Assembly (NCBI RefSeq): GCF_044761665.1
Contig: NZ_JBIWCW010000006.1
Location: forward strand, 124,001 to 188,000
Direction: 5' to 3'
Length of the DNA stretch: 64,000 nt
From: Peribacillus sp044761665
GTDB taxonomy: Bacteria > Bacillota > Bacilli > Bacillales > DSM-1321
Position numbers and translations under genes: made by a program. This document shows positions 44,754-53,683 of the stretch, one piece after another (positions within the stretch are counted from its first letter, which is position 1; every line of letters starts with the position of its first letter). The notes under the pieces are model-generated. The model had not been told where the DNA came from. It saw only the letters and a list, made by a program, of their open reading frames with translations, and did not search any database.

Positions 44754-45713
44754 TTACTCACCTACCATACCGTCATTATCGGTATCACGCATATAGGGGT
44801 ATAACCAATGATCCCTCGTTATGGGCATACTGAAACCTGCTTCTTTTGCTTCTTTAATCGTAACTTGTCCATTTCCGTTAGTATCAACACTAGAAATATC
44901 ACCGTTTTTATTGGAACTCGTTGAATTTTTATTTGATCTATCCGAATTAGAAGGTTTGCTGCCTGTTAAACCGAGTGATGCATTTACTTCATCAGGGTTT
45001 CCATTGTCAAATGAATCAACAATCTTGTTGCCCCTCAAAGTATAGGTGTATTGATAATGTGAAGGAATCTGCGTTTTCGAATTTGGATATGTAATAATCG
45101 ACTCAAAATTAGTGGCTCCACCTGCACTGCGTATCGCGTTCTCCATATAAGCTTGGTCACCATGGCGGTTAAGTGTACTATCTTGTGGGGTAATATTATA
45201 TGCATTCGATACCCCTCCGAGTGAATCAGCGATGATATGTCCTTCATCTAGAACATCGCTTTCGACACCTGGAACTTTCGCCTCATCCGAATAGTATCTT
45301 CCAGACGATGTTACAGGTTCGTTACGGTCATCTTGTAAAGTGATTTCGTCAGCAATGACACGTACTAGTTGCCCATATTCATTAGTAAATGCCCAATATT
45401 CACGGTCCCCATAGCCAATATCAACGACGACGTTGGGTTCACGATGTCCAGACAAATCACCACCATCAATTTCAATACGTTTGTATCCTGAGAACTGTTC
45501 ATCATTTGGTTCGGTTGTTGTTTCTTCAACTATGGATCCGTCAAGATCCGTATTGATAGTCTCTTCCTTTATACTATTTTCATCAGGATTGACTGTGGTT
45601 ACTTCTTGTGAATCTGTATCTCCTTCTGTAATGGTTGCATGTTCTTCGTTCGTGCAACCAACCATAAACATAATCGTTAAAAGTAATGCTAAATAACTTG
45701 TTATCCTTTTCAC
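44754..45713 (-). CDS. Lipoprotein nuclease with EF-hand tail
   Basis: The 319-residue protein has a lipoprotein signal (lipobox MVGC at residue 20), an acidic Thr/Glu-rich linker to about residue 75, then a DNA/RNA non-specific nuclease domain with DEGHIIADSLGG and YNITPQDSTLNRHGDQAYME, as in DNA-entry nucleases. The Asn in the PQDS-LN motif and the His are the catalytic set. After a Ser/Asn-rich linker, DTNGNGQVTIKEA and DTDNDGMVGE are EF-hand calcium loops, the last cut short by the stop. It probably degrades DNA at the cell surface in a calcium-dependent way. An 8-bp repeat array lies upstream. Confidence 0.85.
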   Translation of the reverse strand: MKRITSYLALLLTIMFMVGCTNEEHATITEGDTDSQEVTTVNPDENSIKEETINTDLDGSIVEETTTEPNDEQFSGYKRIEIDGGDLSGHREPNVVVDIGYGDREYWAFTNEYGQLVRVIADEITLQDDRNEPVTSSGRYYSDEAKVPGVESDVLDEGHIIADSLGGVSNAYNITPQDSTLNRHGDQAYMENAIRSAGGATNFESIITYPNSKTQIPSHYQYTYTLRGNKIVDSFDNGNPDEVNASLGLTGSKPSNSDRSNKNSTSSNKNGDISSVDTNGNGQVTIKEAKEAGFSMPITRDHWLYPYMRDTDNDGMVGE

Positions 45714-45737
45714 TTTTAGGACTCCTTATAATAGTAT

Positions 45738-45794
45738 AATAACTTTAATAACTTAATAACTTAATAACTTAATAACTTAATAACTTAATAACTT
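45738..45794. repeat. AATAACTT tandem repeat array
   Basis: Six perfect tandem copies of AATAACTT run from 45747 to 45794, with a seventh copy one base offset at 45738-45745. The array lies 24 to 80 bases upstream of the lipoprotein nuclease start, in or next to its promoter. Confidence 0.95.
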
Positions 45795-46021
45795 TAAAAA
45801 CATTTAATTGTATCTTATCACATAATGTTATTCTATTTTTCTTTTCCTCTGTACAATTCACCCGATAACTCACGTACAAATTCACATACTCAGCTAAAAT
45901 TATTTCCGTCAGTGTGATTTAGGATAATTTTCCACGCAAAAAAAAACATAGAAGAACCTTATGACAGGCCTAAATAGGGATTACCACGATGATAAAAATT
46001 AAATTGTTTAAATACTAATAT

Positions 46022-46169
46022 ATGGAGTAAGGAATACACAAAGAAAAATCCTAAGAACAAATATCAAATATTCTATTTTGAGCATACAGAAAAATTGATT
46101 AGAGCTATTGCGGAACTGTCAGGACATAAATATATGGAATCAAAAGCTTATGGTAATTATTCGGAATGA
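46022..46169 (+). pseudogene. Short coding-like fragment, unknown
   Basis: An open stretch without a start codon reads WSKEYTKKNPKNKYQIF and then AIAELSGHKYMESKAYGNYSE before a TGA. The composition is protein-like, but I recognise no family. It may be the 3' remnant of a decayed gene in the 500-bp gap upstream of 46230. Confidence 0.35.
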
Positions 46170-46229
46170 TATTTATAGATATTTTTTCCTGTAAAATATA
46201 TAATAAATGCTAGATTGGAGGCGTTATAT

Positions 46230-46598
46230 ATGAACAGACCAGAAATGAGTTTAGAAGACCGTTTAGATTTTATTGAATATAGACAACAACTGCTATTTTC
46301 AAATACTCCTTATGACCGACTTTTATTCGAATTTAATATTACAGCTAATGAAAACCAAGCGATTGGCGATTTATTTGAAAGTTACCGTAAGAAAATTGGT
46401 GAAAAGCAAGAAGTGTTTAGTCACCAATTTGAATCGGAAATGTTTGAAATTGTGCCACACCTTCATGGAAATTATCATTTTGTTGAATTTATTACAAAAG
46501 AATTGCATGAAGAAAGACGTTGGGAAGAAGTTTTTGTCGCATTGTACCGCGAAGATCCAAAGTTTCAAAGTTACATGAGTAAAAAAAGTAGAGTTTAA
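46230..46598 (+). CDS. Hypothetical protein, DUF1878-like
   Basis: The 122-residue soluble protein begins MSLEDRLDFIEYRQQLLF after the ATG at 46230, which follows GGAGGCG. The length, the initial LEDRLDFIEYR helix and the C-terminal EVFVALYRED region resemble the YhaI/DUF1878 family of Bacillales, whose function is unknown. No membrane segment is visible. A terminator follows at 46611-46640. Family assignment is tentative. Confidence 0.7.
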   Translation: MNRPEMSLEDRLDFIEYRQQLLFSNTPYDRLLFEFNITANENQAIGDLFESYRKKIGEKQEVFSHQFESEMFEIVPHLHGNYHFVEFITKELHEERRWEEVFVALYREDPKFQSYMSKKSRV

Positions 46599-46610
46599 TA
46601 CCCTACTTGG

Positions 46611-46641
46611 TCGCACTGCTTACACGTAGTGCGATTTTTCT
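46611..46641 (+). terminator. Rho-independent terminator
   Basis: TCGCACT (46611-46617) pairs with AGTGCGA (46628-46634), followed by TTTTTCTTT, 12 bases after the gene's stop. Confidence 0.8.
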
Positions 46642-46716
46642 TTATATATGCACAGTTCTATTATTTGGTAGAAACACCAATACTAATGTCGTATGATATA
46701 AGTTGGAGGTGATAAT

Positions 46717-47172
46717 ATGAGCACAGGTGATATCATTTTAAGTATTGTAATAGGAATAGGTACTGGTTTAATTTCAGGGTATGTATCAGGTTCTTTAGTT
46801 ACAAGTAAATTTAATAAAAAAGACAAAGAATTAAATTGGAAAAAAGAATTAAGCGAAGAAATACAACAAATGGTGCGATATTTAGATTTGGTGGAATTAG
46901 AATTAAGCTTTATAAAAAAACAATTATTAAATGGTCAAACAGTAGATTATACATATTTGGATAGAATGTTGGTTGACGAACCTAGAATGCCAAGTTTCAA
47001 AGAAGATAGACTCACAGAGGTATCTACAAAAAATATAAGTAGTGCAAGAAAATTAATAAAAGAAATCAAAAATGCTAATGAGTCTAATGAAATTGATGAA
47101 CAATTCATAAAAAAATTAGATAGTAGACTTATTAGAGCTAAAATAGACGTTTTAAGTATTGAACCTAAATAA
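46717..47172 (+). CDS. Membrane-anchored hypothetical protein
   Basis: The 151-residue protein has one N-terminal membrane segment, GDIILSIVIGIGTGLISGYV, then a charged helical cytoplasmic region with QMVRYLDLVELELSFIKKQL and Lys/Glu-rich C-terminal helices. GGAGGTG precedes the ATG. I recognise no family. Single-helix anchored helical proteins of this size are common in mobile elements. It shares its layout with the gene at 47261, and a terminator separates the two. Confidence 0.6.
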   Translation: MSTGDIILSIVIGIGTGLISGYVSGSLVTSKFNKKDKELNWKKELSEEIQQMVRYLDLVELELSFIKKQLLNGQTVDYTYLDRMLVDEPRMPSFKEDRLTEVSTKNISSARKLIKEIKNANESNEIDEQFIKKLDSRLIRAKIDVLSIEPK

Positions 47173-47187
47173 ATTAAACATTGATAA

Positions 47188-47217
47188 AACACCAAGTGAC
47201 CGAGCTTGGTGTTTTTA
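47188..47217 (+). terminator. Rho-independent terminator
   Basis: AAACACCAAG pairs with CTTGGTGTTT across a short loop and ends in a T run, 15 bases after the stop at 47172. Confidence 0.8.
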
Positions 47218-47260
47218 TTTTGTATTGATTATTCCTATAAAGTAAATAAAACACCGCTCA

Positions 47261-47764
47261 TCACGTAGACGAACGGCTATTTCTTATGTTCCCAAATTCT
47301 TTTCGAATGTTAGATATAATTCTCGCATAGGCAGCACCTAAAAACCATTTATCTTCTTCTTCGGCCCCATCATAGGACATTCTTTCATGTATACCATCAA
47401 TATAATCAAAATCTTTTGCTGTGTCATTATCTAATAAATGATAAATTTCATATAAAATTGGCTGAATATGTTCTATAAATTTATCGCTGTACAATTCAGT
47501 TTGTCCATTGTGATGGTCCCATTCACTAATAATATGTACACTACTTAAATGCAGTATCTTGTTGTAAGCTCTAATTTTAATCTCTTGATTCTTTTTATGT
47601 TCTTCATTTTGTATTTTTTCACGTTCAAATTGTTGTTGTTTTTCGATACTACGCCTTTGAACAATATATGTAATGAATCCACCAACTGTTACCCCGAGCA
47701 GTGATGCTATCAAACTGTTACTAAAAATATTACTTACAATATCAACGAAATCTTGCCAAGTCAT
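47261..47764 (-). CDS. Membrane-anchored hypothetical protein with coiled coil
   Basis: The 167-residue protein has a membrane segment LIASLLGVTVGGFITYIV near residue 20, followed by a basic and Glu/Gln-rich coiled-coil stretch (QRRSIEKQQQFEREK) and a helical C-terminal region with SEWDHHNGQ and DYIDGIHERM. The ATG at 47764 has GGGGTGAT upstream; the frame is open to 47803. No family is recognised. The layout, a single helix plus coiled coil, is typical of small phage- or island-encoded proteins. Downstream of its start (47765-48071) there is no gene. Confidence 0.6.
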   Translation of the reverse strand: MTWQDFVDIVSNIFSNSLIASLLGVTVGGFITYIVQRRSIEKQQQFEREKIQNEEHKKNQEIKIRAYNKILHLSSVHIISEWDHHNGQTELYSDKFIEHIQPILYEIYHLLDNDTAKDFDYIDGIHERMSYDGAEEEDKWFLGAAYARIISNIRKEFGNIRNSRSST

Positions 47765-48071
47765 TCTATCACCCCACTTATTATAATACCAAAAAACAAT
47801 CATGATTTATCAACAAATTTCACACAAAAAAGTTGATTAGGTACCTTTCTTGTCAACAGATGTTATCTTGGTCCTTTCATCTTAAACACATTTTTTTATA
47901 AGGCAGGGGCGGGGATACTCTTTTTTCAAATTCTTGCTTCTGGGAAAATCTTTTTACTTACCAACCTGTCCCTGGTCCTTCAGCCCCTATTCAAATAAAA
48001 AGTAGATCCTAGGGGCTTTGTTGAGCAAACAAAAAAGGGAGTCCGATTCTTGGCACCCTATTGTTTGGTAT

Positions 48072-48675
48072 TTAATTAAATTGTTCATACTCTTTTACTT
48101 TTTTATAGAAAGTTCCCTTCTTCATTCCAACATCATTCATTAATTGTACGGCAGTGATTTTCCGCGCTTTCCATTGTTTGTATAATATATCCCACGTTTC
48201 AGGTAGTTGTATTGTTGGTCGACCTAAATCTTTCCCTTTTGCTTTTGCTACTCTATTCCTTCCGATTGTCTTTGCTTAATATTGTTTCGTTCTTGTTCCG
48301 CCATAGACGTATATACTTCAATAATTATATTATTAATCATATTAAATACCCATTCTTGACCTTCTGGAACATCTTGCATTGTTGTTGGCAAGTCAAGGAT
48401 TTTAACTCTGATACCTTCACTCTTGAAATATTCAAGGTATTGTTTAATCAATTCCTTGTTCCTTCCTAAGCAGTCAATGGATTTGATATACAATGTATCG
48501 CCTTCACTCATTGCTTTGAGCAGATTTTGTAATCCATCACGTTCCATATCTTTTCCGCTTGCCTTGTCGCTGTATACATATTTTTCATTTGATAAATATT
48601 GTTTTAATGCTTCATACTTGTCGGTCTAAATTTTGCTCCTTGGTCGATACACGAATATATCCATAACTTCGAACT
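48072..48675 (-). pseudogene. Serine recombinase (resolvase) broken by frameshifts
   Basis: Minus-strand frames give YGYIRVSTKEQNLDRQ, then after a frameshift YEALKQYLSNEKYVYSDKASG, LYIKSIDCLGRNKELIKQYL, SMAEQERNNIKQRQSEGI, and after another shift KGKDLGRPTIQLPETWDILY with the HTH tail ending KKGTFYKKVKEYEQFN. These are the catalytic (YxRVST) and HTH parts of Tn3/IS607-type serine resolvases. At least two frameshifts inactivate it. Confidence 0.88.
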
Positions 48676-48677
48676 TT

Positions 48678-48834
48678 TTATGAGCAAGAGAATGATTTCT
48701 TGTTTATCACGATGAAAGGTACAACAATTAACACAAGTAGTACTAATAATGCCATCTCAAAGCAATTAAATAAATATGCAAAACGGTATGATGTGCAAAT
48801 GATTTATCTCTCCAGCTTATTAAATTACTTATAA
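48678..48834 (+). pseudogene. Tyrosine recombinase/phage integrase fragment
   Basis: About 50 codons read EQENDFLFITMKGTTINTS then AISKQLNKYAKR before losing similarity. This matches the segment just before the catalytic HxxR box of XerC-type integrases. Both ends are missing, and the fragment abuts the resolvase remnant directly. Confidence 0.55.
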
Positions 48835-49260
48835 CTGAGTCTAATTTACTTAAATCTTCCTTAAAAGATTTGACAACTTTATAATTTATATCAGATTCCC
48901 TTCCTAATTTACGTTTTGTTTCAATATCATTTAAGAAAATTTTTGTATGATGTTGTTCAATAAAATTTAACAGTTAAAAAATGCTACGGCTCTTTCTACC
49001 TGCTGGTTCATATAATCTAGCTAGTCCCATTATAGTAGAATATTGAAATGAATTTATTGTTAATTGAAAAAATGCAGGAGCCTTATTCATAACTCTGAGA
49101 AATGCTTCATCAGAGGTTTTGTTTAATAAATGTTTATGCAATAATCTATAACTATTTATTTCATATAATTCTCCTTACAAAAAATGCAAATCACTTTCAA
49201 ACTGATTTATTACCTCAGATTGCACATAATCACTCCATACTTTTTATTAATTACTTCAAT
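48795..49260 (-). pseudogene. HEPN-domain (AbiU2-like) gene with two in-frame stops
   Basis: Minus-strand frame reads VWSDYVQSEVINQFESDLHFL, a stop, then GELYEINSYRLLHKHLLNKT, FLRVMNKAPAFFQLTINSFQ and TIMGLARLYEPAG, another stop, then LLNFIEQHHTKIFLNDIETK and ISWRDKSFAHH. The conserved Arg/His pair in RDKSFAH is the HEPN nuclease-type motif, and the whole fits AbiU2-like HEPN proteins of defence islands. Two stops disable it. Confidence 0.6.
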
Positions 49261-49295
49261 TTTTAAACATCTTTTTACTAAGAACTTTCAAATAA

Positions 49296-52200
49296 TTATA
49301 TCCCTGATATTGAAATAAACTTAGCAAAACTTATATATATATCATTATAATCTATATCTGCTTGAATATATTCATCTAAAAAAGTAGGTACATTCCCTAC
49401 CATTTCAAATAAATTCGAAGGCATTTCTATACTATAAATCTTACTACATATTGCTGCATGTAAAATAGTCTGCACATTATTTAAAAGTATTTCTTGATTA
49501 AAATGTCGATATAATTCTAACTCACTAAAGGCGTTATGAAATCCATCTGGTAAACTAGCTACTTCTATTGGTAATAGACCCTCATTGATAACGAATTGTA
49601 TATCTTGTTTAGTTAAATAACCCTTTTCATAATTGCCAACCATATCACTATTGTCACTAGAATCTCTTTTGTTAGTTATTTGAAAAATTCCTTCGTACCC
49701 CTTAAAATCTCCAATATTGAAGCTTTTATTTTGTACCCATATTTTGTATTGATATTTTTCTAGTACTCTTAATACCTCATCTGAATAAATTGAATATAAG
49801 ATATTATTTAACTCGTGATATTCAATAGTTTTACTATAGTTATGTGCGCGCAACGTTTTAAAAAACTCTCTCTCGACAAGTTCAAAATTCAGCACATTTA
49901 TTTTATCGGGTGTTAATTGAAAAATATCCAAGTTTAAACCTTCATCCTTCGAATATATTTCTTTAATAAAATAACTAAACTCTTGATTATTTAAATTATC
50001 TACATAGTAATCAAGAATATGCCTTATTCCTTTTTCTGATTTAGATTGGAGTTCTTTAATTATTTCAACACTTTTTTCGTTTTTCAAATATCCTTTTCTT
50101 TGAAATAGTATTAATGGCTTCCAAATATTATGGACTGTATAATCTTTCCTTGCATAATAACTCGTAAATAATTTATAAATAGAGTCCATATCTATATATT
50201 TTTTCAAAAATAGGTTTAGCCTTAAATAATCTTCTATATAACTTATTAATTGAAAAGAATCTTCTTCTTTGTAATGACTGGTAAATTCTTCTAAAGAAAG
50301 ATTTAAAAATTCATTTTCCTCTTTTAATAACCCTAATGTCTTTAATTTGTATTTTATAGATACCAGCACGGATTGAATAAATAGTTCCCGATGACCATAT
50401 TCTTTAAAAATTTTTCTTATAAATAAAGTTATATCTTCTTCCTGATCTATATAATCATGTATTTTTTTCTTCCATATCTCAAATTCTGATTTTTTTGGAA
50501 CCTCATTAATATAAAGGGCTACACATATTTTTTCTAATAAATTCTTAAAATCTAATTCACTACTCTCACTTAATAACAGTTTCACCTTGTTAAAATCAAC
50601 ATTAGCTTCTAATATATTGAAATATTCATCCTCAACTTCAAGTTCTTCCATGATGTTTAAATAAAAATTTGTAGTATCGTAGTGATTATTAGCTTCAGCT
50701 ATTTCTAAAGAAGAGTAATTTCCCTCTTTTACAAAAAATAACATCCCAAAAAGATAACCGGTACTTGTAATATCATCTTCTGTGTAACCATTAAATAATA
50801 AGGAATTAATATAAATATATAAAAACTGTTTTAAATTAGAGATGTGATCCCTAGCTAAAATATTCACAATTAAACTAAAATCATAATAATTCTTTACTGT
50901 TAATTCATTAGGGATAATGTTTTCGAGTGTAACTCTCAGTTGACTGTAAAACTCCTGAACCGCTTCTATATCAACTGTTCCTTTAACCCAGTTATCAAAG
51001 AAATGAATATCTGCATATGTTCTTGTAATTTGTAGCTGTTCCTTTACATCAAAATTAAAATGTAAATATCTATTTATAAATTGTTTTTCCCCCGACATAA
51101 TAGATTCATATACCTTATATTTAATATCATTCGCAAATCGTTCAATATTCGCATTTCCAGATAAAGACATTCTTAAATAAGTATTCAAACTATCATGCAA
51201 TAAGGATATCCTATTTAACTTGATTTCAAATAAGTAAGGATGCTCATCTATTATCTGATTAATAAACATTGAAAAAGGTCCTATTAAAGTATCTATCTCT
51301 GATCTCATAAAATATGAATTAGATGTTAGGAACAATCCCAGAGTCTCTTTATTACTGTACTTCTCTGTAATGACATCATAATATTCATTGACAGTTTCTA
51401 ATTGAGGTAAATCTGGTATATTTTTATTGATTTTATAAGAGTCCGCTACAAACTTCACTAAAATTGGATAACCTTGAGTTATTTGGAATATTTCTTTAGA
51501 TAACAAATAATCAGATAAATGATATTGTTCATTCAAAAAGATACACGTTTGGTCAAAATTCCAATTTTGCAATCTATATATTTCCCACTTAACACTATAT
51601 TTTAATGGTCTAGAAAGTATGACTACCTTAACGCCTCTATGTTCCATACTCTCTATAAATTGAATATATTTATCTAATTCATATGGATTATAATTTTCTA
51701 CATGATCTAGCCCATCTATAATTAGAGTAGTATTATTTGCTATTAATTCAGCAGCAATTTCAGCACTATCCTTTTTAACTAGCTTATTAAAAATCTCCTT
51801 TATTAAATTACCTATAAAATTATTGTAACGTAATCTATTTTGATAATCATAGTCCTGATTAGATATCCAAAATCTATAGAATATTTTTTCTCCAATTACT
51901 TTCAAATTATTTACCAAATGGCTTTTTCCAACACCGGGCTTTCCCTCAATAAACAAAGTCTTTTGATTAGAAAGATGGAACTCGCCCACTTCAATAGTAG
52001 GATCCACTAATTGATTAGAATAGGTTTGTAAAGTAGGTAATTCATAAAGACTAATTACTAATTCTCTGTCATCAAATCTTTTTTCAAAAAATGATTCTAG
52101 AAGTGCTATCCTTGGTAAATCTATTTCATAAAGTTCTTCCAACTTTGCTCTAATTTCTTCTCTTGATAAAGAAACTATGTAAACATTGTCAATCAAATAA

Positions 52201-52538
52201 CTTGGCAAACCTAATATTTCCGAGTTAGATTCTATATCGATTTTCTTAACAAAAATAATATTTTCTGTAGCTGCGGTTGCATGTGGACTAGATTTTATTT
52301 TTGCTACTCCATCACTTACGGTAATATCAGATTCTCTTACTTCTTTAAAATCTTTCATCTGGCAAAACGTTTTAGTAGCATCTTTATTAATAATTACTAA
52401 ATCATCAAATTTGTGTTCCACATCAGCTTCTATTTCTATTCCTAGAATTTCTTTTTCTACATCCATTAGGGCTAAAATATAAAAAGCCACAAGTTTTTGA
52501 TATGAATAACCAATTATAGAATTTTTCGCAGTTTTCAA
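49296..52538 (-). CDS. Nuclease-STAND NTPase, candidate Avs-like antiphage defence protein
   Basis: The 1080-residue protein starts with a DUF4297/Cap4-like PD-(D/E)xK nuclease: GYSYQK at residues 10-15, an acidic site around FDDLVI (44-49) and FCQMKDF with the Q60-x-K62 pair. A STAND-type NTPase follows, with Walker A GKPGVGKS (199-206) and Walker B LIIDGLDH (272-279), then SRPLKYSVKW as sensor. The remaining 650 residues are helical repeat-like, probably the sensor of phage proteins. Known Avs proteins pair a Cap4 nuclease with STAND and cut DNA on sensing a phage product; I infer the same. It starts at TTG after GGGGA. An HNH-like gene lies 31 bases upstream in the same direction. Confidence 0.75.
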   Translation of the reverse strand: MKTAKNSIIGYSYQKLVAFYILALMDVEKEILGIEIEADVEHKFDDLVIINKDATKTFCQMKDFKEVRESDITVSDGVAKIKSSPHATAATENIIFVKKIDIESNSEILGLPSYLIDNVYIVSLSREEIRAKLEELYEIDLPRIALLESFFEKRFDDRELVISLYELPTLQTYSNQLVDPTIEVGEFHLSNQKTLFIEGKPGVGKSHLVNNLKVIGEKIFYRFWISNQDYDYQNRLRYNNFIGNLIKEIFNKLVKKDSAEIAAELIANNTTLIIDGLDHVENYNPYELDKYIQFIESMEHRGVKVVILSRPLKYSVKWEIYRLQNWNFDQTCIFLNEQYHLSDYLLSKEIFQITQGYPILVKFVADSYKINKNIPDLPQLETVNEYYDVITEKYSNKETLGLFLTSNSYFMRSEIDTLIGPFSMFINQIIDEHPYLFEIKLNRISLLHDSLNTYLRMSLSGNANIERFANDIKYKVYESIMSGEKQFINRYLHFNFDVKEQLQITRTYADIHFFDNWVKGTVDIEAVQEFYSQLRVTLENIIPNELTVKNYYDFSLIVNILARDHISNLKQFLYIYINSLLFNGYTEDDITSTGYLFGMLFFVKEGNYSSLEIAEANNHYDTTNFYLNIMEELEVEDEYFNILEANVDFNKVKLLLSESSELDFKNLLEKICVALYINEVPKKSEFEIWKKKIHDYIDQEEDITLFIRKIFKEYGHRELFIQSVLVSIKYKLKTLGLLKEENEFLNLSLEEFTSHYKEEDSFQLISYIEDYLRLNLFLKKYIDMDSIYKLFTSYYARKDYTVHNIWKPLILFQRKGYLKNEKSVEIIKELQSKSEKGIRHILDYYVDNLNNQEFSYFIKEIYSKDEGLNLDIFQLTPDKINVLNFELVEREFFKTLRAHNYSKTIEYHELNNILYSIYSDEVLRVLEKYQYKIWVQNKSFNIGDFKGYEGIFQITNKRDSSDNSDMVGNYEKGYLTKQDIQFVINEGLLPIEVASLPDGFHNAFSELELYRHFNQEILLNNVQTILHAAICSKIYSIEMPSNLFEMVGNVPTFLDEYIQADIDYNDIYISFAKFISISGI

Positions 52539-52569
52539 TTAGAACATCCCCTTATGCCTATCTAAAATC

Positions 52570-53310
52570 TCAATTTAATCTAATACAATTTTTTCGAATA
52601 AATTCGAAGCTTTTTTGATATTTAAGTCTATTTTCTTCAGACATACCATTTAAAATCACATAAACTTTGATACCTTCAAAGAAACATAATTTAAGTGTTT
52701 GACAGTTGAATCCATCAACTGGACTAAATTGATACGTAAATATTTTGGGATTTTCACCTAAAACTTTTGTTCCCCAATCAACAGCCTCTTTTTCAATTAG
52801 ATTGATTGTTTTATTAGTAAAATCCATAGCCTCTTTATAATCTTCATTATTGAATATTTCCGAAACAACTCTTATTTCACCTTTATATGGCTTATTATTT
52901 TCATAAAAATATAAACCTCTAGCTATTGCTTCAAATGCATAAGCTAATTTTTTATTATCTATCTCAATTATAGAAACAGGAAACATGTTATTCCCAAGAT
53001 CTATCATCTTACTATGTTTAACATTTAATAAATTCTTATTTCGGGAGAGAGTTCGATTTAGTTTAGTTTTTGTTTGAATAAAAGCTAACCAATTATTTCC
53101 AACTTTACTTGTTAATGTAGCCATTAAATACTCGTCCAAGCTAGATTTTTCAATATTATGTAAGTCACATGAAGGAACTTTAATTAAATTTTTTCTATAA
53201 CTATCTTTGTAAAAATCTTTTATATCTTTATCTTCCGGAAATATACACTTAGGAGGAACATGTTCCATAGACACTGCGGTCTTACCACACCAATAACAAA
53301 TCCCTTGCAT
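52570..53310 (-). CDS. HNH-type zinc-binding protein upstream of the STAND nuclease
   Basis: The 246-residue protein begins with a zinc-binding HNH-like region: C5 and C8 (CYWC), EHVPPK with H17, then VPSCDLHN with C48, H51 and N52. The rest, helical with many Phe/Tyr residues, is unfamiliar. The ATG at 53310 is ten bases after GGAGG; the TTG at 53328 overlaps that site. The short spacing to the 1080-residue STAND nuclease suggests one operon. It may be a second nuclease, a modulator or an antitoxin-like partner. HNH family membership is likely, activity unproven. Confidence 0.65.
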   Translation of the reverse strand: MQGICYWCGKTAVSMEHVPPKCIFPEDKDIKDFYKDSYRKNLIKVPSCDLHNIEKSSLDEYLMATLTSKVGNNWLAFIQTKTKLNRTLSRNKNLLNVKHSKMIDLGNNMFPVSIIEIDNKKLAYAFEAIARGLYFYENNKPYKGEIRVVSEIFNNEDYKEAMDFTNKTINLIEKEAVDWGTKVLGENPKIFTYQFSPVDGFNCQTLKLCFFEGIKVYVILNGMSEENRLKYQKSFEFIRKNCIRLN

Positions 53311-53449
53311 TATACTAGATACCTCCAATAAATTAGAATCTCTTCAAACTAGTTATTATCCAAAATTATACATAAAAATGATGTATAAATCATTCACCAA
53401 AATAAGTTATAATTATTTATTCTTCCCTCTTCGAATATAAAAAACTTGC

Positions 53450-53609
53450 AGCTATACTATTTCAAATCATAAGAAATAAAGAATTTTATACAAACAATCT
53501 AGGACTCTATTTAATCGATTAATCCAATATAAAAAATTTGCTTCACCCTATTCAAACGAGCGAAATCAAAAGCTATACTATTTCAAATCGTAAGAAATGA
53601 GGAATTCTA
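53450..53609. repeat. Imperfect direct repeat, about 40 bp, 121 bp apart
   Basis: Copy 1 (53450-53489) and copy 2 (53571-53609) share AGCTATACTATTTCAAATC and then closely similar bases AAGAAAT and GAATT. An AATATAAAAAA stretch precedes both, but 34 extra bases intervene in copy 2. The gap 53311-53690 has no intact gene. Confidence 0.75.
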
Positions 53610-53683
53610 ACAAGCAATTTAAATATCGATTTGATCAAAAAACAATTAACAAACAAAACTTTACTATCGAAAGAGGAAAAAAA

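Noticed and set aside
45738..45794. Possible CRISPR array
   Set aside because: The repeats are 8 bp with no spacers, so this is a simple tandem repeat. No other array is present and no cas genes are seen.
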